A DNA stretch of 64,000 nucleotides from Methylocella silvestris (lineage in GTDB: Bacteria; Pseudomonadota; Alphaproteobacteria; Rhizobiales; Beijerinckiaceae). Position 1 is the stretch's first letter. Every line of letters begins with the position of its first letter. The notes under the pieces were generated by a model. That model was not told where the DNA came from. It ran no database searches and saw nothing but the letters and a program-made list of their open reading frames with translations. Made by a program: the position numbers and the translations under genes. Of the stretch, positions 42,696 to 52,228 are shown one piece after another. The stretch is taken from the NCBI RefSeq assembly GCF_002891535.1, contig NZ_PDZR01000011.1, positions 60,883 through 124,882 of the forward strand, written 5' to 3'.

Positions 42696-43859
42696 ACCGG
42701 CTTTCGCCTGAAAATCGCTGATCGCCCGCTTGGTCTTGGTTCCGATCACGCCGTCCGCCTTGCCGTCAAGATCATAGCCGCGCCGCATCAGCAGCGCCTG
42801 CAGCTCGCGCCGGTCGGCGCGCGAGAGGCCGGGATCATTGGTCGGCCAGGGCGTTATCGGTCCCTTCCGGCCTTTCAGCCGGTCGGAGAGCAGCGCGATC
42901 GCCAGCGCATAGGATTCAGCGGCGTTATAAGAATAGATCGCATCAAAATTGCGCGTCACGAGGAAGGCCGGTCCCTTAGGGCCCGCCGGCAACAGCAGGC
43001 CGGCGTTGGGGCCGGAGCCCAGCGGCGAGCCGTCGACCTTGACGAGGCCGCGCCCGGCCCATTGCCCGATCGGCTCCTTGCGCGTGCGGCCGGATGGGCC
43101 GGCATAGCCCTGCGGCAGGCGGACCTCAAACCCCCATTCGACCCCCGGCGTCCAGCCGCCCTTGCGCAGATAGGCCGCCGTGGAGCCGAGCGCGTCGGGA
43201 ACCGAGTTGATGAGGTCCTTGCGTCCGTCGCCGTCAAAATCGACGGCGGTGCGCAGAAAGGTCGAGGGCATGAACTGGGTGTGGCCGAAGGCGCCCGCCC
43301 AGGAGCCGACGAATTGCTCGGGAACGATGTCGCCCGCGTCGAGAATTTTCAGCGCCGCCAAAAACTCGGTGCGAAAATAGGCGGCGCGATAGGGGCCGCA
43401 GGACAGCGTCGCAAGCGATTGGATGATCGGCCGCTTGCCAAAGCTGCGGCCAAAATCGGATTCAACGCCCCAGACCGCAACGATCGTCGCCGCATCGACG
43501 CCATAGCGCGACTGCGCGGCCGCCAGAGGCTGCGCCCATTTGCGCATCTGGCCGCGGCCGTCCTCGACCCGCTCCTCGTCGACGAGGCCGGCGAGATAAT
43601 CCCAGATCGGAGTCTTGAATTCCGGCTGCGCCTGCGCCAGCGCGAAAATATCGGGGTCGGACTGCAGCCCGGCCGTGGCCTTGTCGAAGGTGGCGGCGCT
43701 GACGCCGCTGGCGAGAATCCCGGGACGCAGGCCGCCAAGGCATTCCTGCAGCGACGCCGCCTGCAGCGGCGCTGCGCCGACGCAGGCCAGCGTCAGCGCA
43801 AGACCGCCCGAAAAAAACGACAAGCGCCGCGATGCGGCGCGGTGAGCCGGCAAGGTCAT
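42639..43859 (-). CDS. Lytic murein transglycosylase (MltB type) with peptidoglycan-binding domain
   Basis: A 406-residue periplasmic enzyme cutting glycan strands with 1,6-anhydro products. A signal peptide covers residues ~1-35. The catalytic Glu133 is in AVWGVESDFGRSFG, the SLT-like fold continues with SWAGAFGHTQFMPSTF, and the C-terminal ~60 residues are a peptidoglycan-binding domain (LQALLMRRGYDLDGKADGVIGTKT, in two parts). The start at 43859 (MTLPAHRAAS) is preferred to the far-upstream ATG at 43979. Its 3' end overlaps the convergent TPM gene. Confidence 0.9.
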   Translation of the reverse strand: MTLPAHRAASRRLSFFSGGLALTLACVGAAPLQAASLQECLGGLRPGILASGVSAATFDKATAGLQSDPDIFALAQAQPEFKTPIWDYLAGLVDEERVEDGRGQMRKWAQPLAAAQSRYGVDAATIVAVWGVESDFGRSFGKRPIIQSLATLSCGPYRAAYFRTEFLAALKILDAGDIVPEQFVGSWAGAFGHTQFMPSTFLRTAVDFDGDGRKDLINSVPDALGSTAAYLRKGGWTPGVEWGFEVRLPQGYAGPSGRTRKEPIGQWAGRGLVKVDGSPLGSGPNAGLLLPAGPKGPAFLVTRNFDAIYSYNAAESYALAIALLSDRLKGRKGPITPWPTNDPGLSRADRRELQALLMRRGYDLDGKADGVIGTKTKRAISDFQAKAGLAPDGRASVSVLAAARGR

Positions 43860-43982
43860 GAGGGCCAATCTATCAAGGACCGCGCGAGACGAAAACAAAT
43901 TCCACCCCCGCGGATTCAGACCGGGGAGGCGCCGATTTTCCGATTCGGGCGGGATGCGCCAGGGCAGGCCGCGCCGCATGCC

Positions 43983-44399
43983 TCAATTCGGGCGCAGGCT
44001 CTCCGCCGTCAGCAGCCGCTGCACCTCATTGACGAGATCCTTGAGGTGAAACGGCTTCGAGAGGACTTTCGCCTGCGGCGGCGCATTGTTGTCGGGGTTG
44101 AGCGCGACGGCGGCAAATCCGGTGATGAACATGACCTTGATGTCTGGATCAAGTTCGGTGGCGCGGCGGGCGAGTTCGATGCCGTCCATCTCCGGCATCA
44201 CAATATCGGTGAGCAGAAGTTCGAACGGCTCCTCGCGCAGCCGGCTGTAGGCCGAGAGGCCATTGTCGAACGCGGCGACCTGATAGCCCGCGTTCTGCAG
44301 CGCCTTGCCCAGGAAGCGGCGCATGTCGCCATCGTCTTCCGCAAGCAGGATCTTGCCAAGCTGAATCTTGGATTGAGTAGGAAATTGCATGTCGTTCAT
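43983..44399 (-). CDS. cpdR: Single-domain response regulator CpdR
   Basis: A 138-residue receiver-only protein. It has the acid pocket LLAEDDGDMRRFL, the phospho-acceptor Asp65 in LLLTDIVMPEMDG, and Lys115 in VLSKPFHLKDLVNEV. The sequence closely resembles CpdR of Caulobacter and rhizobia (DIVMPEMDGIELARRA, FITGFAAVALN), which is controlled by the CckA-ChpT relay and directs ClpXP to degrade cell-cycle substrates such as CtrA. Next to N-formylglutamate amidohydrolase, as I recall from other alphaproteobacteria. The start ATG 44399 is preferred to ATG 44450. Confidence 0.9.
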   Translation of the reverse strand: MNDMQFPTQSKIQLGKILLAEDDGDMRRFLGKALQNAGYQVAAFDNGLSAYSRLREEPFELLLTDIVMPEMDGIELARRATELDPDIKVMFITGFAAVALNPDNNAPPQAKVLSKPFHLKDLVNEVQRLLTAESLRPN

Positions 44400-44676
44400 G
44401 GGAGCCTCGCGATGGAGCCCAAGCAAAGGATCATTTGGTAAAAATCCCATGAAAAAACGGACCGCATCCGGCCGGCAGCCCGGTTTCCCCGATCACGCCG
44501 TTTTTTTTGGCCCGCGCGTGACAAATTTGCCCGCCGCAAACCACGAATCCGCCGTTTTCACGAGCCTCCCGAGAAGCTGCGCTGGATAATGAACGATTAA
44601 TATGGACAGCGCCGCATGTCCTTGGCAAATTGTTATTTAGCCTGCGAGGACGCCGCCGCGCCTGCGCCAAGGAGCC

Positions 44677-45672
44677 TTGATGATTTTTGAGACCTCCGGC
44701 CGGACGGACGGCGTCGACCCGGAATTCGGGACCGGCCACGAAGTCATTGAGCCCGAGACGCTCTGCTCGCCGCTGGTGTTTTCATCGCCGCATTCGGGCG
44801 ACATCTATCCGGAGAGCTTCCTCGATCGCACGCGGCTCAGCGCGCTGCAATTGCGCCGGTCCGAGGACGCCTTTGTCGATGCGCTTTTCGCCGATTGCCT
44901 GCGCATCGGCGCGCCGATGATCAAGGCGCTGTTTCCGCGTACCTATCTCGACCTCAATCGCGAGCCTTACGAGCTCGACCCGCGCATGTTCGAGGGACGG
45001 CTGCCGTCCTTCGCCAACACGCGTTCGATCCGCGTCGCCGGCGGCCTTGGAACGATCCCGCGCGTCGTCGGCCAGGCGCAGGAGATCTATGGCCGACGCC
45101 TGTCGCTCGTGGAAGCCCTGCTGCGGATCGAGACGCTTTACAAGCCCTATCATGCGCGTCTGACCGCCCTGATCGAACGGGCGGAGCTCGCTTATGGCCT
45201 CGCTGTGCTGATCGACTGCCACTCCATGCCGTCGGGAGGCGCGGGAGTTCATCCGGGGCCAAGACTCCACGCGGGCGGAGGACTTCTTGGGGGGAGCGGA
45301 CTTCTTGGGGGCCACGCGCCCGAGTCGATCGCCGCGAAACCGCGCGCCGATTTCGTCCTTGGCGACCGGCACGGCGCGAGCTGCGCGGCGATCCTCACCG
45401 ACGTCGCAGAGGCCGAATTACGCAGTCTCGGCTTCACCGTCGCGCGCAACAAGCCCTATGCGGGCGGCTATATCACCGAGAATTATGGCTCCCCTGGCTC
45501 CAACCGGCACGCGCTGCAGATCGAGGTGAGCCGGAGCCTCTATATGGACGAGCAGAACGTCACGCGCTCGGACCGGTTCGAGGAAATTCGCGGCAGCCTG
45601 AAACGGGTCGCCGAGGCGCTTGCCGTGACCGCCGCAAGCCGGCTCGTGGTTCATCGCCTCGCGGCCGAATAG
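44677..45672 (+). CDS. N-formylglutamate amidohydrolase with Gly/Leu-rich insertion
   Basis: A 331-residue zinc hydrolase of the N-formylglutamate amidohydrolase family. Key parts are VFSSPHSGDIYP, LNREPYELDPRMF, DCHSMPS and FVLGDRHG, then GGYITENYGSPGSNRHALQIEVSRSLYM. Between DCHSMPS and FVLGDRHG there is an insertion of about 30 residues including two copies of GLLGG. Annotated members hydrolyse N-formylglutamate, the last step of one histidine route, but no hut genes are here. Confidence 0.87.
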   Translation: MMIFETSGRTDGVDPEFGTGHEVIEPETLCSPLVFSSPHSGDIYPESFLDRTRLSALQLRRSEDAFVDALFADCLRIGAPMIKALFPRTYLDLNREPYELDPRMFEGRLPSFANTRSIRVAGGLGTIPRVVGQAQEIYGRRLSLVEALLRIETLYKPYHARLTALIERAELAYGLAVLIDCHSMPSGGAGVHPGPRLHAGGGLLGGSGLLGGHAPESIAAKPRADFVLGDRHGASCAAILTDVAEAELRSLGFTVARNKPYAGGYITENYGSPGSNRHALQIEVSRSLYMDEQNVTRSDRFEEIRGSLKRVAEALAVTAASRLVVHRLAAE

Positions 45673-45709
45673 GCGCGCTGCAGGATCGGACCGGCGCCGG
45701 GCGCAACGC

Positions 45710-46267
45710 TCAGGGCAGCGCCTCAAACCCCTCGCGAAAGCCGGCGAGCGCGAGTGGAATGCCGACGCCCTCCTCCGGCGTCTGGAAAATGATGAAGGTG
45801 GCGTTGGTTCCGCTTTTCATCTGATCGACCAGCTTCTGCTCCATCACCACTTCGGCGACGCAGCCGGTCGGCAGGCAGCGCACGAATCCGGCGCGGCCGA
45901 CGTCGGCGTCGTCGATCTTGAGCCCGAGTCCAGAGGGCAGCAGCACGCCGAGCGGCGCGATGACGCGCAGAAGGCGGCTTTTGCCGTCCGCGGTCTTGAG
46001 AACGATCACCACCAGATTGATGTTCGGCTTGTCTTCGGCGGCGACGCTCTGCAGCAAGGCGCATTGCTCCTTGGCCGCGCCGGGCGGCGTCTCGCAGCGC
46101 ATCTCCCAATCGCCATGCTTGCTTTTCACGACGCCCTGCGCCGAGGCGACGCCTGATCCGGTCAGGAGCGCCGCAGCGGCGAGCGCGCCGCCCCGCGCCA
46201 AAGAGAGAGCGGCGCGCAAAAGCGGGCGGCGGGCATGCGATTGAAATTCGTCGTCCGCGTCAGCCAT
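45710..46267 (-). CDS. IalB-family exported protein (third of three)
   Basis: A 185-residue exported protein, MADADDEF at the start, with an arginine-rich n-region and hydrophobic helix (residues ~17-43, ending GVASAQG), then an IalB domain: HGDWEMRCETPPGAAKEQCALLQ and RCLPTGCVAEVVM with four cysteines as in the 21-kb copy. The mature end is FQTPEEGVGIPLALAGF. It converges on the amidohydrolase gene with 37 bp between stops. Confidence 0.85.
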   Translation of the reverse strand: MADADDEFQSHARRPLLRAALSLARGGALAAAALLTGSGVASAQGVVKSKHGDWEMRCETPPGAAKEQCALLQSVAAEDKPNINLVVIVLKTADGKSRLLRVIAPLGVLLPSGLGLKIDDADVGRAGFVRCLPTGCVAEVVMEQKLVDQMKSGTNATFIIFQTPEEGVGIPLALAGFREGFEALP

Positions 46268-46593
46268 GCTCTCTTTGAACCTTCCGTTGCCTTTAAGATC
46301 CGCTTCGCCGCAGCTTGCCGCACGAGTCCGGCTGCCTAGCAAATCGCGTCGGGCTGTCAAGTAAAGCCGCGTCGCGGGAGGGCGCGCGGGCCGTCGGGTG
46401 GCGCCCAAGGGGCGCAGGATCTGCTCCCCTCGCGCTGTTTCGCCGCATGGATTGTGCGGCCCAACTGATTGCGCGCAACCCGGAATCATGTTTTTGAACT
46501 ATTCTCAGGGACCCTATTGCGGCGCCTCTGGACGAGTTCGATTGGAAGTGGTAGGCGCGGTGGGTCAGCCGCGTCAACGGAGCCTCGATCTTG
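46268..46593. other. Intergenic region upstream of the cytochrome oxidase operon
   Basis: 326 bp between the divergent IalB gene and ctaC. It should hold both promoters. No convincing -35/-10 pair, FNR/FixK-type box (TTGAT-N4-ATCAA) or hairpin was found. Short frames across it have no family match. Confidence 0.5.
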
Positions 46594-47493
46594 ATGAGAT
46601 TTGCCTCCCTCTCCGCCCGCCGTATTCCCGATCCCCGCGCCCTCTTCGCCTCCGGCGCAGCGCTGTTTGCGGCGCTTGCGGCGGGCCCCGCGCGCGCAGA
46701 CGGATTTCCGCGACCAGGGCAAATGACTTTCGAGGAAGCGGTCACGCCGATCGCTCACGAAATTCACGCCTTCCACGACTTTATCCTGCTGCCGATCATC
46801 GTCGGCATCTGCCTGTTCGTGCTGGCGCTGCTTGGCTGGATTTATTTCCGTTACAACGAAAACAAAAACCCGGTCGCCACCACGACGACGCATAATTCGC
46901 TGCTCGAAGTGGCGTGGACCGTTCTGCCTGTGATGATCCTCGTCATCATAGCGATCCCCTCCTTCCGCCTGTTGACACATCAGCTGGTGATTCCGCCGGC
47001 CGACATCACCGTCAAGGCGACCGGCAAACAATGGTTCTGGACTTATGATTATCCGAAGGATCAGGGCGGCGGCTTTTCCTTCGACTCCTATCTGATCCCC
47101 GAGTCGGATCTAAAACCCGGCGACATCCGGCAGCTCTCCGTCGACAATGAAGCGGTCGTGCCGGTCGGCAAGGTCGTGCATATGCTGGTCACCGGCTCCG
47201 ACGTCATCCATTCCTTCACGATCCCCTCCTTCGGCATCCGCATCGACGCCGTGCCGGGCCGGATGAACGAAACCTGGTTCAAGGCGGAGCGCGAAGGAAT
47301 CTACTACGGGCAATGCTCGAAGTTGTGCGGAAAAGATCACGCCTATATGCCGATCGCGATCCGCGTCGTGAGCCCCGAGCAATATTCGGCCTGGCTCGCG
47401 TCCGCCGCCAAGAAATTCGCCGCGAATAATTCCGAATCCGTCAAACTGGCGAACAACGCCACATCGGCCGGCGACATCGGCGAGACGCGCTAA
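46594..47493 (+). CDS. ctaC: Cytochrome c oxidase subunit II
   Basis: Subunit II of aa3-type oxidase, 299 residues. A signal peptide ends near ARADG, two membrane helices follow (LLPIIVGICLFVLALLGWIYF and LPVMILVIIAIPSF), then the periplasmic CuA domain with KQWFWTYDYP and the copper ligands in SDVIHSF and YYGQCSKLCGKDHAYMPI. It receives electrons from cytochrome c. ATG 46594 is used; a TTG one codon earlier has better spacing from GGAG and is an alternative. First of the oxidase operon. Confidence 0.95.
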   Translation: MRFASLSARRIPDPRALFASGAALFAALAAGPARADGFPRPGQMTFEEAVTPIAHEIHAFHDFILLPIIVGICLFVLALLGWIYFRYNENKNPVATTTTHNSLLEVAWTVLPVMILVIIAIPSFRLLTHQLVIPPADITVKATGKQWFWTYDYPKDQGGGFSFDSYLIPESDLKPGDIRQLSVDNEAVVPVGKVVHMLVTGSDVIHSFTIPSFGIRIDAVPGRMNETWFKAEREGIYYGQCSKLCGKDHAYMPIAIRVVSPEQYSAWLASAAKKFAANNSESVKLANNATSAGDIGETR

Positions 47494-47522
47494 GATAAAA
47501 ATATTCCGAGGGAGGCTTTGCG

Positions 47523-49187
47523 TTGGCGACCAGCACGACAATTCATGAAGAGCACGGCCACCCGACGGGTTGGCGCCGCTATCTTTATTCAACCAATCAC
47601 AAAGACATCGGCACGATGTATCTCATCTTCGGGATCATCGCCGGCGTCATCGGCGGCGTGCTTTCCGTGCTCATGCGCATGGAGCTTCAAGAACCCGGCA
47701 TCCAGATCTTCAACCATCTTGCGGTGCTGCAGGGCGCCGACGCCGATACGGCGAAGGACCTTGCCAAGAACCTCTATAACGTCACCATCACCATGCACGG
47801 CATCATCATGATCTTCTTCATGGTGATGCCCTCGCTCATCGGCGGCTTTGGCAACTGGTTTGTGCCGATCATGATCGGCGCGCCGGACATGGCCTTCCCG
47901 CGCATGAACAATGTCTCCTTCTGGCTGCTGCCGGCCTCCTTCACGCTCGGCGTCATGTCGATGTTCATGGAAGGCGCGCCGGGAATGCTGGGGTTTGGCG
48001 GCGGCTGGGTGATGTATCCGCCGCTGTCCGCGAACACCGGCCACCCCGGACCGGCAATGGACTTCCTCATCCTCTCGCTGCACCTTGCCGGCGCGTCGTC
48101 GATCCTCGGGGCGATCAATTTCATCACCACGATCTTCAACATGCGCGCGCCGGGCATGACCTTGCACAAGATGCCGCTGTTCGCATGGTCGGTGCTGATC
48201 ACCGCCTTCCTGCTGCTCCTGTCGCTGCCCGTGCTCGCCGGCGGCATCACCATGCTGCTGACCGACCGCAATTTCGGCACCACCTTCTTCGATCCCTCGG
48301 GCGGCGGCGACCCGCTGCTGTTCCAGCATCTGTTCTGGTTCTTCGGCCATCCCGAAGTCTATATTCTGATCCTGCCCGGCTTCGGCATCATCAGCCACAT
48401 CATCTCGACCTTCTCGAAGAAGCCCATCTTCGGCTATCTCGGCATGGCCTACGCCATGGTGGCGATCGGCGTCGTCGGCTTCGTCGTTTGGGCGCATCAC
48501 ATGTTCACCGTCGGCATGTCGCTCGACACGCAGCGCTATTTCGTGTTCGCGACCATGGTGATCGCGGTGCCGACCGGCGTTAAAGTGTTCTCCTGGATCG
48601 CCACCATGTGGGGCGGCTCTGTATCCTACCGGCCGCCGATGATCTGGGCGACCGGCTTCGTGCTCCTGTTCACGATCGGCGGCGTGACCGGCGTCGTTCT
48701 CGCCAACGCCGGCATCGACCGCGCCCTGCACGAGACCTATTACGTCGTGGCGCATTTCCACTACGTGCTTTCGCTCGGAGCCGTCTTCGCGCTATTCGCG
48801 GGCTTCTATTACTGGTTCCCGAAAATGTCGGGCTATCTCTACAATGAGACGCTCGCCAACGTGCATTTCTGGCTGATGTTCATCGGCGTCAACCTCACCT
48901 TCTTCCCGCAGCATTTCCTCGGCCTCGCCGGCATGCCGCGGCGCTATATCGACTATCCGGACGCCTACACGCTTTGGAACCGGATTTCGTCCTTTGGCTC
49001 CTATCTGTCGATCATCGGCGTCGGCCTGTTCCTTTACGTGGTCTACGACGCTTTCGCCCGCAAACGCCTCGCCGGCGACAATCCCTGGGGCGTCGGCGCA
49101 ACGACGCTCGAATGGACCCTGTCCTCGCCGCCGCCGTTCCATACCTTCGAGACGCTGCCGCGCATCACGGCGTCGTCGGACCATTAA
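47523..49187 (+). CDS. ctaD: Cytochrome c oxidase subunit I
   Basis: The 554-residue catalytic subunit with heme a and the heme a3-CuB centre. [10 protein letters not shown] opens the first helix, and the CuB/proton channel segment [24 protein letters not shown] and the tandem-histidine AHFHYVLS are all present. The frame starts with TTG at 47523 (GGGAGG upstream); no in-frame ATG precedes the first helix, so TTG is the most likely start. It lies 29 bp after ctaC. Confidence 0.96.
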   Translation: MATSTTIHEEHGHPTGWRRYLYSTNHKDIGTMYLIFGIIAGVIGGVLSVLMRMELQEPGIQIFNHLAVLQGADADTAKDLAKNLYNVTITMHGIIMIFFMVMPSLIGGFGNWFVPIMIGAPDMAFPRMNNVSFWLLPASFTLGVMSMFMEGAPGMLGFGGGWVMYPPLSANTGHPGPAMDFLILSLHLAGASSILGAINFITTIFNMRAPGMTLHKMPLFAWSVLITAFLLLLSLPVLAGGITMLLTDRNFGTTFFDPSGGGDPLLFQHLFWFFGHPEVYILILPGFGIISHIISTFSKKPIFGYLGMAYAMVAIGVVGFVVWAHHMFTVGMSLDTQRYFVFATMVIAVPTGVKVFSWIATMWGGSVSYRPPMIWATGFVLLFTIGGVTGVVLANAGIDRALHETYYVVAHFHYVLSLGAVFALFAGFYYWFPKMSGYLYNETLANVHFWLMFIGVNLTFFPQHFLGLAGMPRRYIDYPDAYTLWNRISSFGSYLSIIGVGLFLYVVYDAFARKRLAGDNPWGVGATTLEWTLSSPPPFHTFETLPRITASSDH

Positions 49188-49216
49188 GAACGCCCCGGGC
49201 GTTTTGAATAAGCGCG

Positions 49217-49250
49217 AGGGCGCGGCGGCCGCATGCGGGCGCCGCGCCCT
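49217..49250. repeat. Strong hairpin between ctaD and ctaB
   Basis: AGGGCGCGGCG (49217-49227) and CGCCGCGCCCT (49240-49250) form an 11-bp perfect stem with a 12-nt loop. On the plus strand it is followed by TCAAAAAAA, so it is not a standard terminator. A smaller AACGCC/GGCGTT repeat sits right after the ctaD stop (49189-49203) with TTTT. They may set relative expression of ctaD and downstream genes; the role is an inference. Confidence 0.6.
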
Positions 49251-49430
49251 TCAAAAAAAGCCAGACGGTTCCCATGGAAGCCTGCGATGCTCGGAGCTTC
49301 ATGGGCGGACCGCAATCTGGCGAAGCCAAGGGAGAACGCTTGGGGCGTTTGCACGACCGGCGCGGTCGCGCGAAGCCGACTTCCGAGCCTCGCCTCAACG
49401 CGTAAACGCTAACCTCGAAGCGGTCCGGTC

Positions 49431-50381
49431 ATGAGTTTCGTCAGCGACAGCAATACCGCCATCGACCAGGCCGCCATCTCGATCGCGAGCCCGGCGGACT
49501 ATCTCGCGCTGATGAAGCCGCGCGTCATGTCGCTCGTCATCTTCACCGCCTTGGCTGGCGTTCTGATCGCCCCGACCCATGTCAATCCGATCATCGGCTT
49601 CGCCTCCCTGCTCGCCATCGCCGCCGGCGCCGGCGCGTCGGGCGCGCTCAACATGTGGTACGATTCCGACATCGACGCCATCATGCGGCGGACGCAGAAG
49701 CGTCCCATCCCGGCAGGCCGGGTGTCGCGGGAAAGCGCGCTCTCCTTCGGGATGGTGCTTGCGCTTTTGTCGGTGATGACGCTCGGATTCGTCGCCAACT
49801 GGGCGGCTGCGGCGCTGCTCGCCTTCACGATCTTCTTTTACGTTGTCATCTACACGATGTGGCTAAAGCGCTCGACGCCGCAGAATATCGTGATCGGCGG
49901 CGGCGCCGGCGCCTTTCCGCCGATGGTCGCCTATCTTGCCGTCACCGGTCACATCGGCCTGCCCGCCCTTGCGCTGTTCGCCCTCATTTTCGTCTGGACG
50001 CCGCCGCACTTCTGGGCCCTCGCCCTCGTCAAGGCCGGCGATTTCGAGCGCGCCGGCATTCCGATGCTGCCGAATGTCAAAGGGCCGGACCGCACGCGGC
50101 GGGATATTCTTCTCTACACGCTGCTGCTCGCTCCCGTGGGCATGACGCCCTATTTCATCGGCTTCGCGTCGCCGGTCTACGGCCTTCTTTCTTTCGCCCT
50201 TGGCGGCGTCATGATCTTACATGCCCTTCGCGTCTATCTGGCGCGCGAGGGCGAACAGGCGAACCGCGTCGCCATGCGCATGTTCGGATTTTCGATCCTC
50301 TATCTTTTCCTGCTATTTGCGGCGATCGTCGCCGAGCGCATTCTCGCCCTGCTGCCGATTTTTTCCGCGGCTCCGTGGTGA
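49431..50381 (+). CDS. ctaB: Protoheme IX farnesyltransferase (heme O synthase)
   Basis: UbiA-family prenyltransferase of 316 residues making heme O from heme B for the oxidase. It has multiple membrane helices and the aspartate-rich prenyl-binding motif NMWYDSDIDAIMRRTQKRPIPAG, plus VWTPPHFWALALVKAGDFERAG between helices. Placement inside the oxidase operon fits. Upstream gap 243 bp with the hairpin described separately. Confidence 0.95.
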   Translation: MSFVSDSNTAIDQAAISIASPADYLALMKPRVMSLVIFTALAGVLIAPTHVNPIIGFASLLAIAAGAGASGALNMWYDSDIDAIMRRTQKRPIPAGRVSRESALSFGMVLALLSVMTLGFVANWAAAALLAFTIFFYVVIYTMWLKRSTPQNIVIGGGAGAFPPMVAYLAVTGHIGLPALALFALIFVWTPPHFWALALVKAGDFERAGIPMLPNVKGPDRTRRDILLYTLLLAPVGMTPYFIGFASPVYGLLSFALGGVMILHALRVYLAREGEQANRVAMRMFGFSILYLFLLFAAIVAERILALLPIFSAAPW

Positions 50382-50402
50382 GCTCATGCAAAGGATGAAA
50401 CC

Positions 50403-50579
50403 GTGACTGACAAGGCGCAAACGCCAGTGATGACGGGCGTCAGGCTGACCCCCGAGCAGGAGCGGAGCCGGCGCCAGCGCAATCTGGCGCTCGCCCTTGC
50501 GATCGGCTTTTGCGTCGTGCTGTTTTATGTCGTGACGATCGTCAAGCTCGGCCCCGCCGTGCTGGAGCGGCCCTTCTGA
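50403..50579 (+). CDS. Small CoxF-like membrane protein
   Basis: A 58-residue protein from GTG 50403: a polar N-terminal part rich in Arg/Glu/Gln (LTPEQERSRRQRNLALALAI) running into one membrane helix (about residues 28-48) and a short C-terminal tail. Its size, helix and place between ctaB and ctaG match the small CoxF-type proteins of rhizobial cytochrome oxidase operons, whose role in assembly is not well established. It starts 21 bp after ctaB and ends 1 bp before ctaG. Confidence 0.78.
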   Translation: MTDKAQTPVMTGVRLTPEQERSRRQRNLALALAIGFCVVLFYVVTIVKLGPAVLERPF

Positions 50580-50580
50580 G

Positions 50581-51198
50581 ATGTCCATGAACGCTTCGCC
50601 TGAGCCGGAATTCGAGCGGAATTTGCGCAAGAGCCGCCTCATCGCCGCAGCCGCCGCGGCGGCGTGCCTCGCCATGCTCGGCCTGTCGTTCGCCGCGGTC
50701 CCGCTCTACCGGATGTTCTGCGCCGCGACCGGCTACGGCGGCACGACGCAGGTCGCAAGGACGGCGCCGGCGAACGCCGGCAAACGCGAACTGACGGTGC
50801 GCTTCGACGCCAATGTCGCGCCCGGCCTCGACTGGAGCTTTGAGCCCGAAACGGCGCAGATCAATCTTCGCACCGGCCGGACGGCGACGGTTTACTTCAA
50901 AATCGTCAACCGGTCGAACAAGCCCGTCTCGGCGATCGCCGGCTATAATGTCGGACCCGACAGCGCCGGGCTCTATTTCAACAAGATCAGCTGTTTCTGC
51001 TTCAACGAAATGACCCTCGCGGGCCATGAGACGGCCGAGCTGCCGGTCGTCTTTTTTCTCGATCCGGCGCTCGAGACGGAAAAGTCGCTCGCCGACGTCG
51101 ACACGGTTGTTTTATCCTATACGCTTTTCGGCCAGAAGCCGAAGGGCAAGGTCGCCGCTGGCGAGAGCGCTTTGGTCAAGTCGGGCAAGCCTTTGTGA
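50581..51198 (+). CDS. ctaG: Cytochrome c oxidase assembly protein CtaG (Cox11)
   Basis: Copper chaperone of 205 residues for CuB insertion in subunit I. One N-terminal membrane helix (residues ~20-45, AAAAAACLAMLGLSFAAVPL) ends in YRMFCAATGYGGTTQ, and the conserved copper motif is SCFCFNEMTLAGHE. The periplasmic domain with VFFLDPALETEKSL completes the family pattern. One base follows the stop of the CoxF-like gene. Confidence 0.95.
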   Translation: MSMNASPEPEFERNLRKSRLIAAAAAAACLAMLGLSFAAVPLYRMFCAATGYGGTTQVARTAPANAGKRELTVRFDANVAPGLDWSFEPETAQINLRTGRTATVYFKIVNRSNKPVSAIAGYNVGPDSAGLYFNKISCFCFNEMTLAGHETAELPVVFFLDPALETEKSLADVDTVVLSYTLFGQKPKGKVAAGESALVKSGKPL

Positions 51199-51319
51199 GC
51201 GGCGGGCGCTCAACAATGTCGGCGCGACAGAAGCAAGATTCAAGGAACGGCGCCCGGCGCGGCGCTGATGGCAACAGGCTCGGCTGAGCCTTTTTGAAGC
51301 GGGAAAAGGGTCACATTCG

Positions 51320-52180
51320 ATGTCGGACGCCCACGCCAAACCCAATCACGACTATCATCTCGTCGATCCGAGCCCCTGGCCCGTCCTCGCCTCCGTCGCG
51401 GCGCTGTTCCTTGCGATCGGCGGCATCGTGTGGATGAAGCATCTAAGCTTCGGCGCCTTCGCCCCCGGCGGCCTGCTCTTTGGCGCCAGTTTTATCGCGC
51501 TCGTCTTCATCGCAGCCTCGTGGTGGTTCGACGTCATCAAGGAATCGGGCGCCGGTTATCACACCCCCGTGGTTCAGATCGGCCTTCGCTACGGGATGAT
51601 CCTGTTCATCGCCTCCGAGGTGATGTTCTTCGTCGCCTGGTTCTGGGCGTTCTTCGATTCAAGCCTGTTCCCCGGAGAAGCGCAGGAATATCTTCGCGCC
51701 GAATTCACCGGCGGCGTATGGCCGCCGAAGGGCATCGAGGCCATCGATCCGTGGCATCTACCGCTCTTGAACACGCTGATCCTGTTGACTTCCGGCACGA
51801 CCGTCACCTGGGCGCATCACGCTTTGCTGACGGGAGACCGCAAGGGATTGAAGGCGGGCCTCGCGCTCACCATCGCGCTCGGCGTCGTTTTCACCACGGT
51901 GCAAGCTTATGAATATATTCATGCGCCCTTCGCCTTCAAAGGCTCGATCTTCGGCGCCACCTTCTTCATGGCGACGGGATTTCACGGCTTTCACGTGATC
52001 ATCGGCACGATTTTCCTCACCGTCTGCCTTCTTCGCGCCTTTGTTGGGCAATTGTCCCTGCGGCATCACCTCGGCTTCGAATTCGCCGCCTGGTATTGGC
52101 ATTTCGTCGACGTGGTGTGGCTCTTCCTGTTTTCCGCCATCTATGTGTGGGGCTCGTGGGGCGCCGCCTTCGAGCATTGA
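51320..52180 (+). CDS. ctaE: Cytochrome c oxidase subunit III
   Basis: The 286-residue seven-helix subunit III of the oxidase. NHDYHLVDPSPWPVL at the start, EVMFFVAWFWAFFDSSL, LLTSGTTVTWAHHAL, ATGFHGFHVIIGTIFL and WHFVDVVWLFLF are all family motifs. It is last in the operon, 121 bp after ctaG, and is followed closely by a strong terminator. Confidence 0.96.
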   Translation: MSDAHAKPNHDYHLVDPSPWPVLASVAALFLAIGGIVWMKHLSFGAFAPGGLLFGASFIALVFIAASWWFDVIKESGAGYHTPVVQIGLRYGMILFIASEVMFFVAWFWAFFDSSLFPGEAQEYLRAEFTGGVWPPKGIEAIDPWHLPLLNTLILLTSGTTVTWAHHALLTGDRKGLKAGLALTIALGVVFTTVQAYEYIHAPFAFKGSIFGATFFMATGFHGFHVIIGTIFLTVCLLRAFVGQLSLRHHLGFEFAAWYWHFVDVVWLFLFSAIYVWGSWGAAFEH

Positions 52181-52197
52181 GCGCTAGAGAAACCAGC

Positions 52198-52226
52198 AAA
52201 AAGGGCGGCCTCGAGCCGCCCTTTTT
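52198..52226. terminator. Rho-independent terminator, bidirectional
   Basis: GGGCGGC (52203-52209) and GCCGCCC (52215-52221) with a 5-nt loop, flanked by AAAAA before and TTTTTT after, so it works on both strands. It ends the oxidase operon and the convergent cupin gene, whose stop lies at 52229. Confidence 0.92.
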
Positions 52227-52228
52227 TA

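Noticed and set aside
44431..44739. 102-residue minus-strand frame between cpdR and the amidohydrolase
   Set aside because: No family match and overlaps the true start of the amidohydrolase.
47589..48761. 390-residue minus-strand frame opposite ctaD
   Set aside because: Shadow frame rich in His, Glu and Asp, an artefact of reading conserved oxidase codons backwards.
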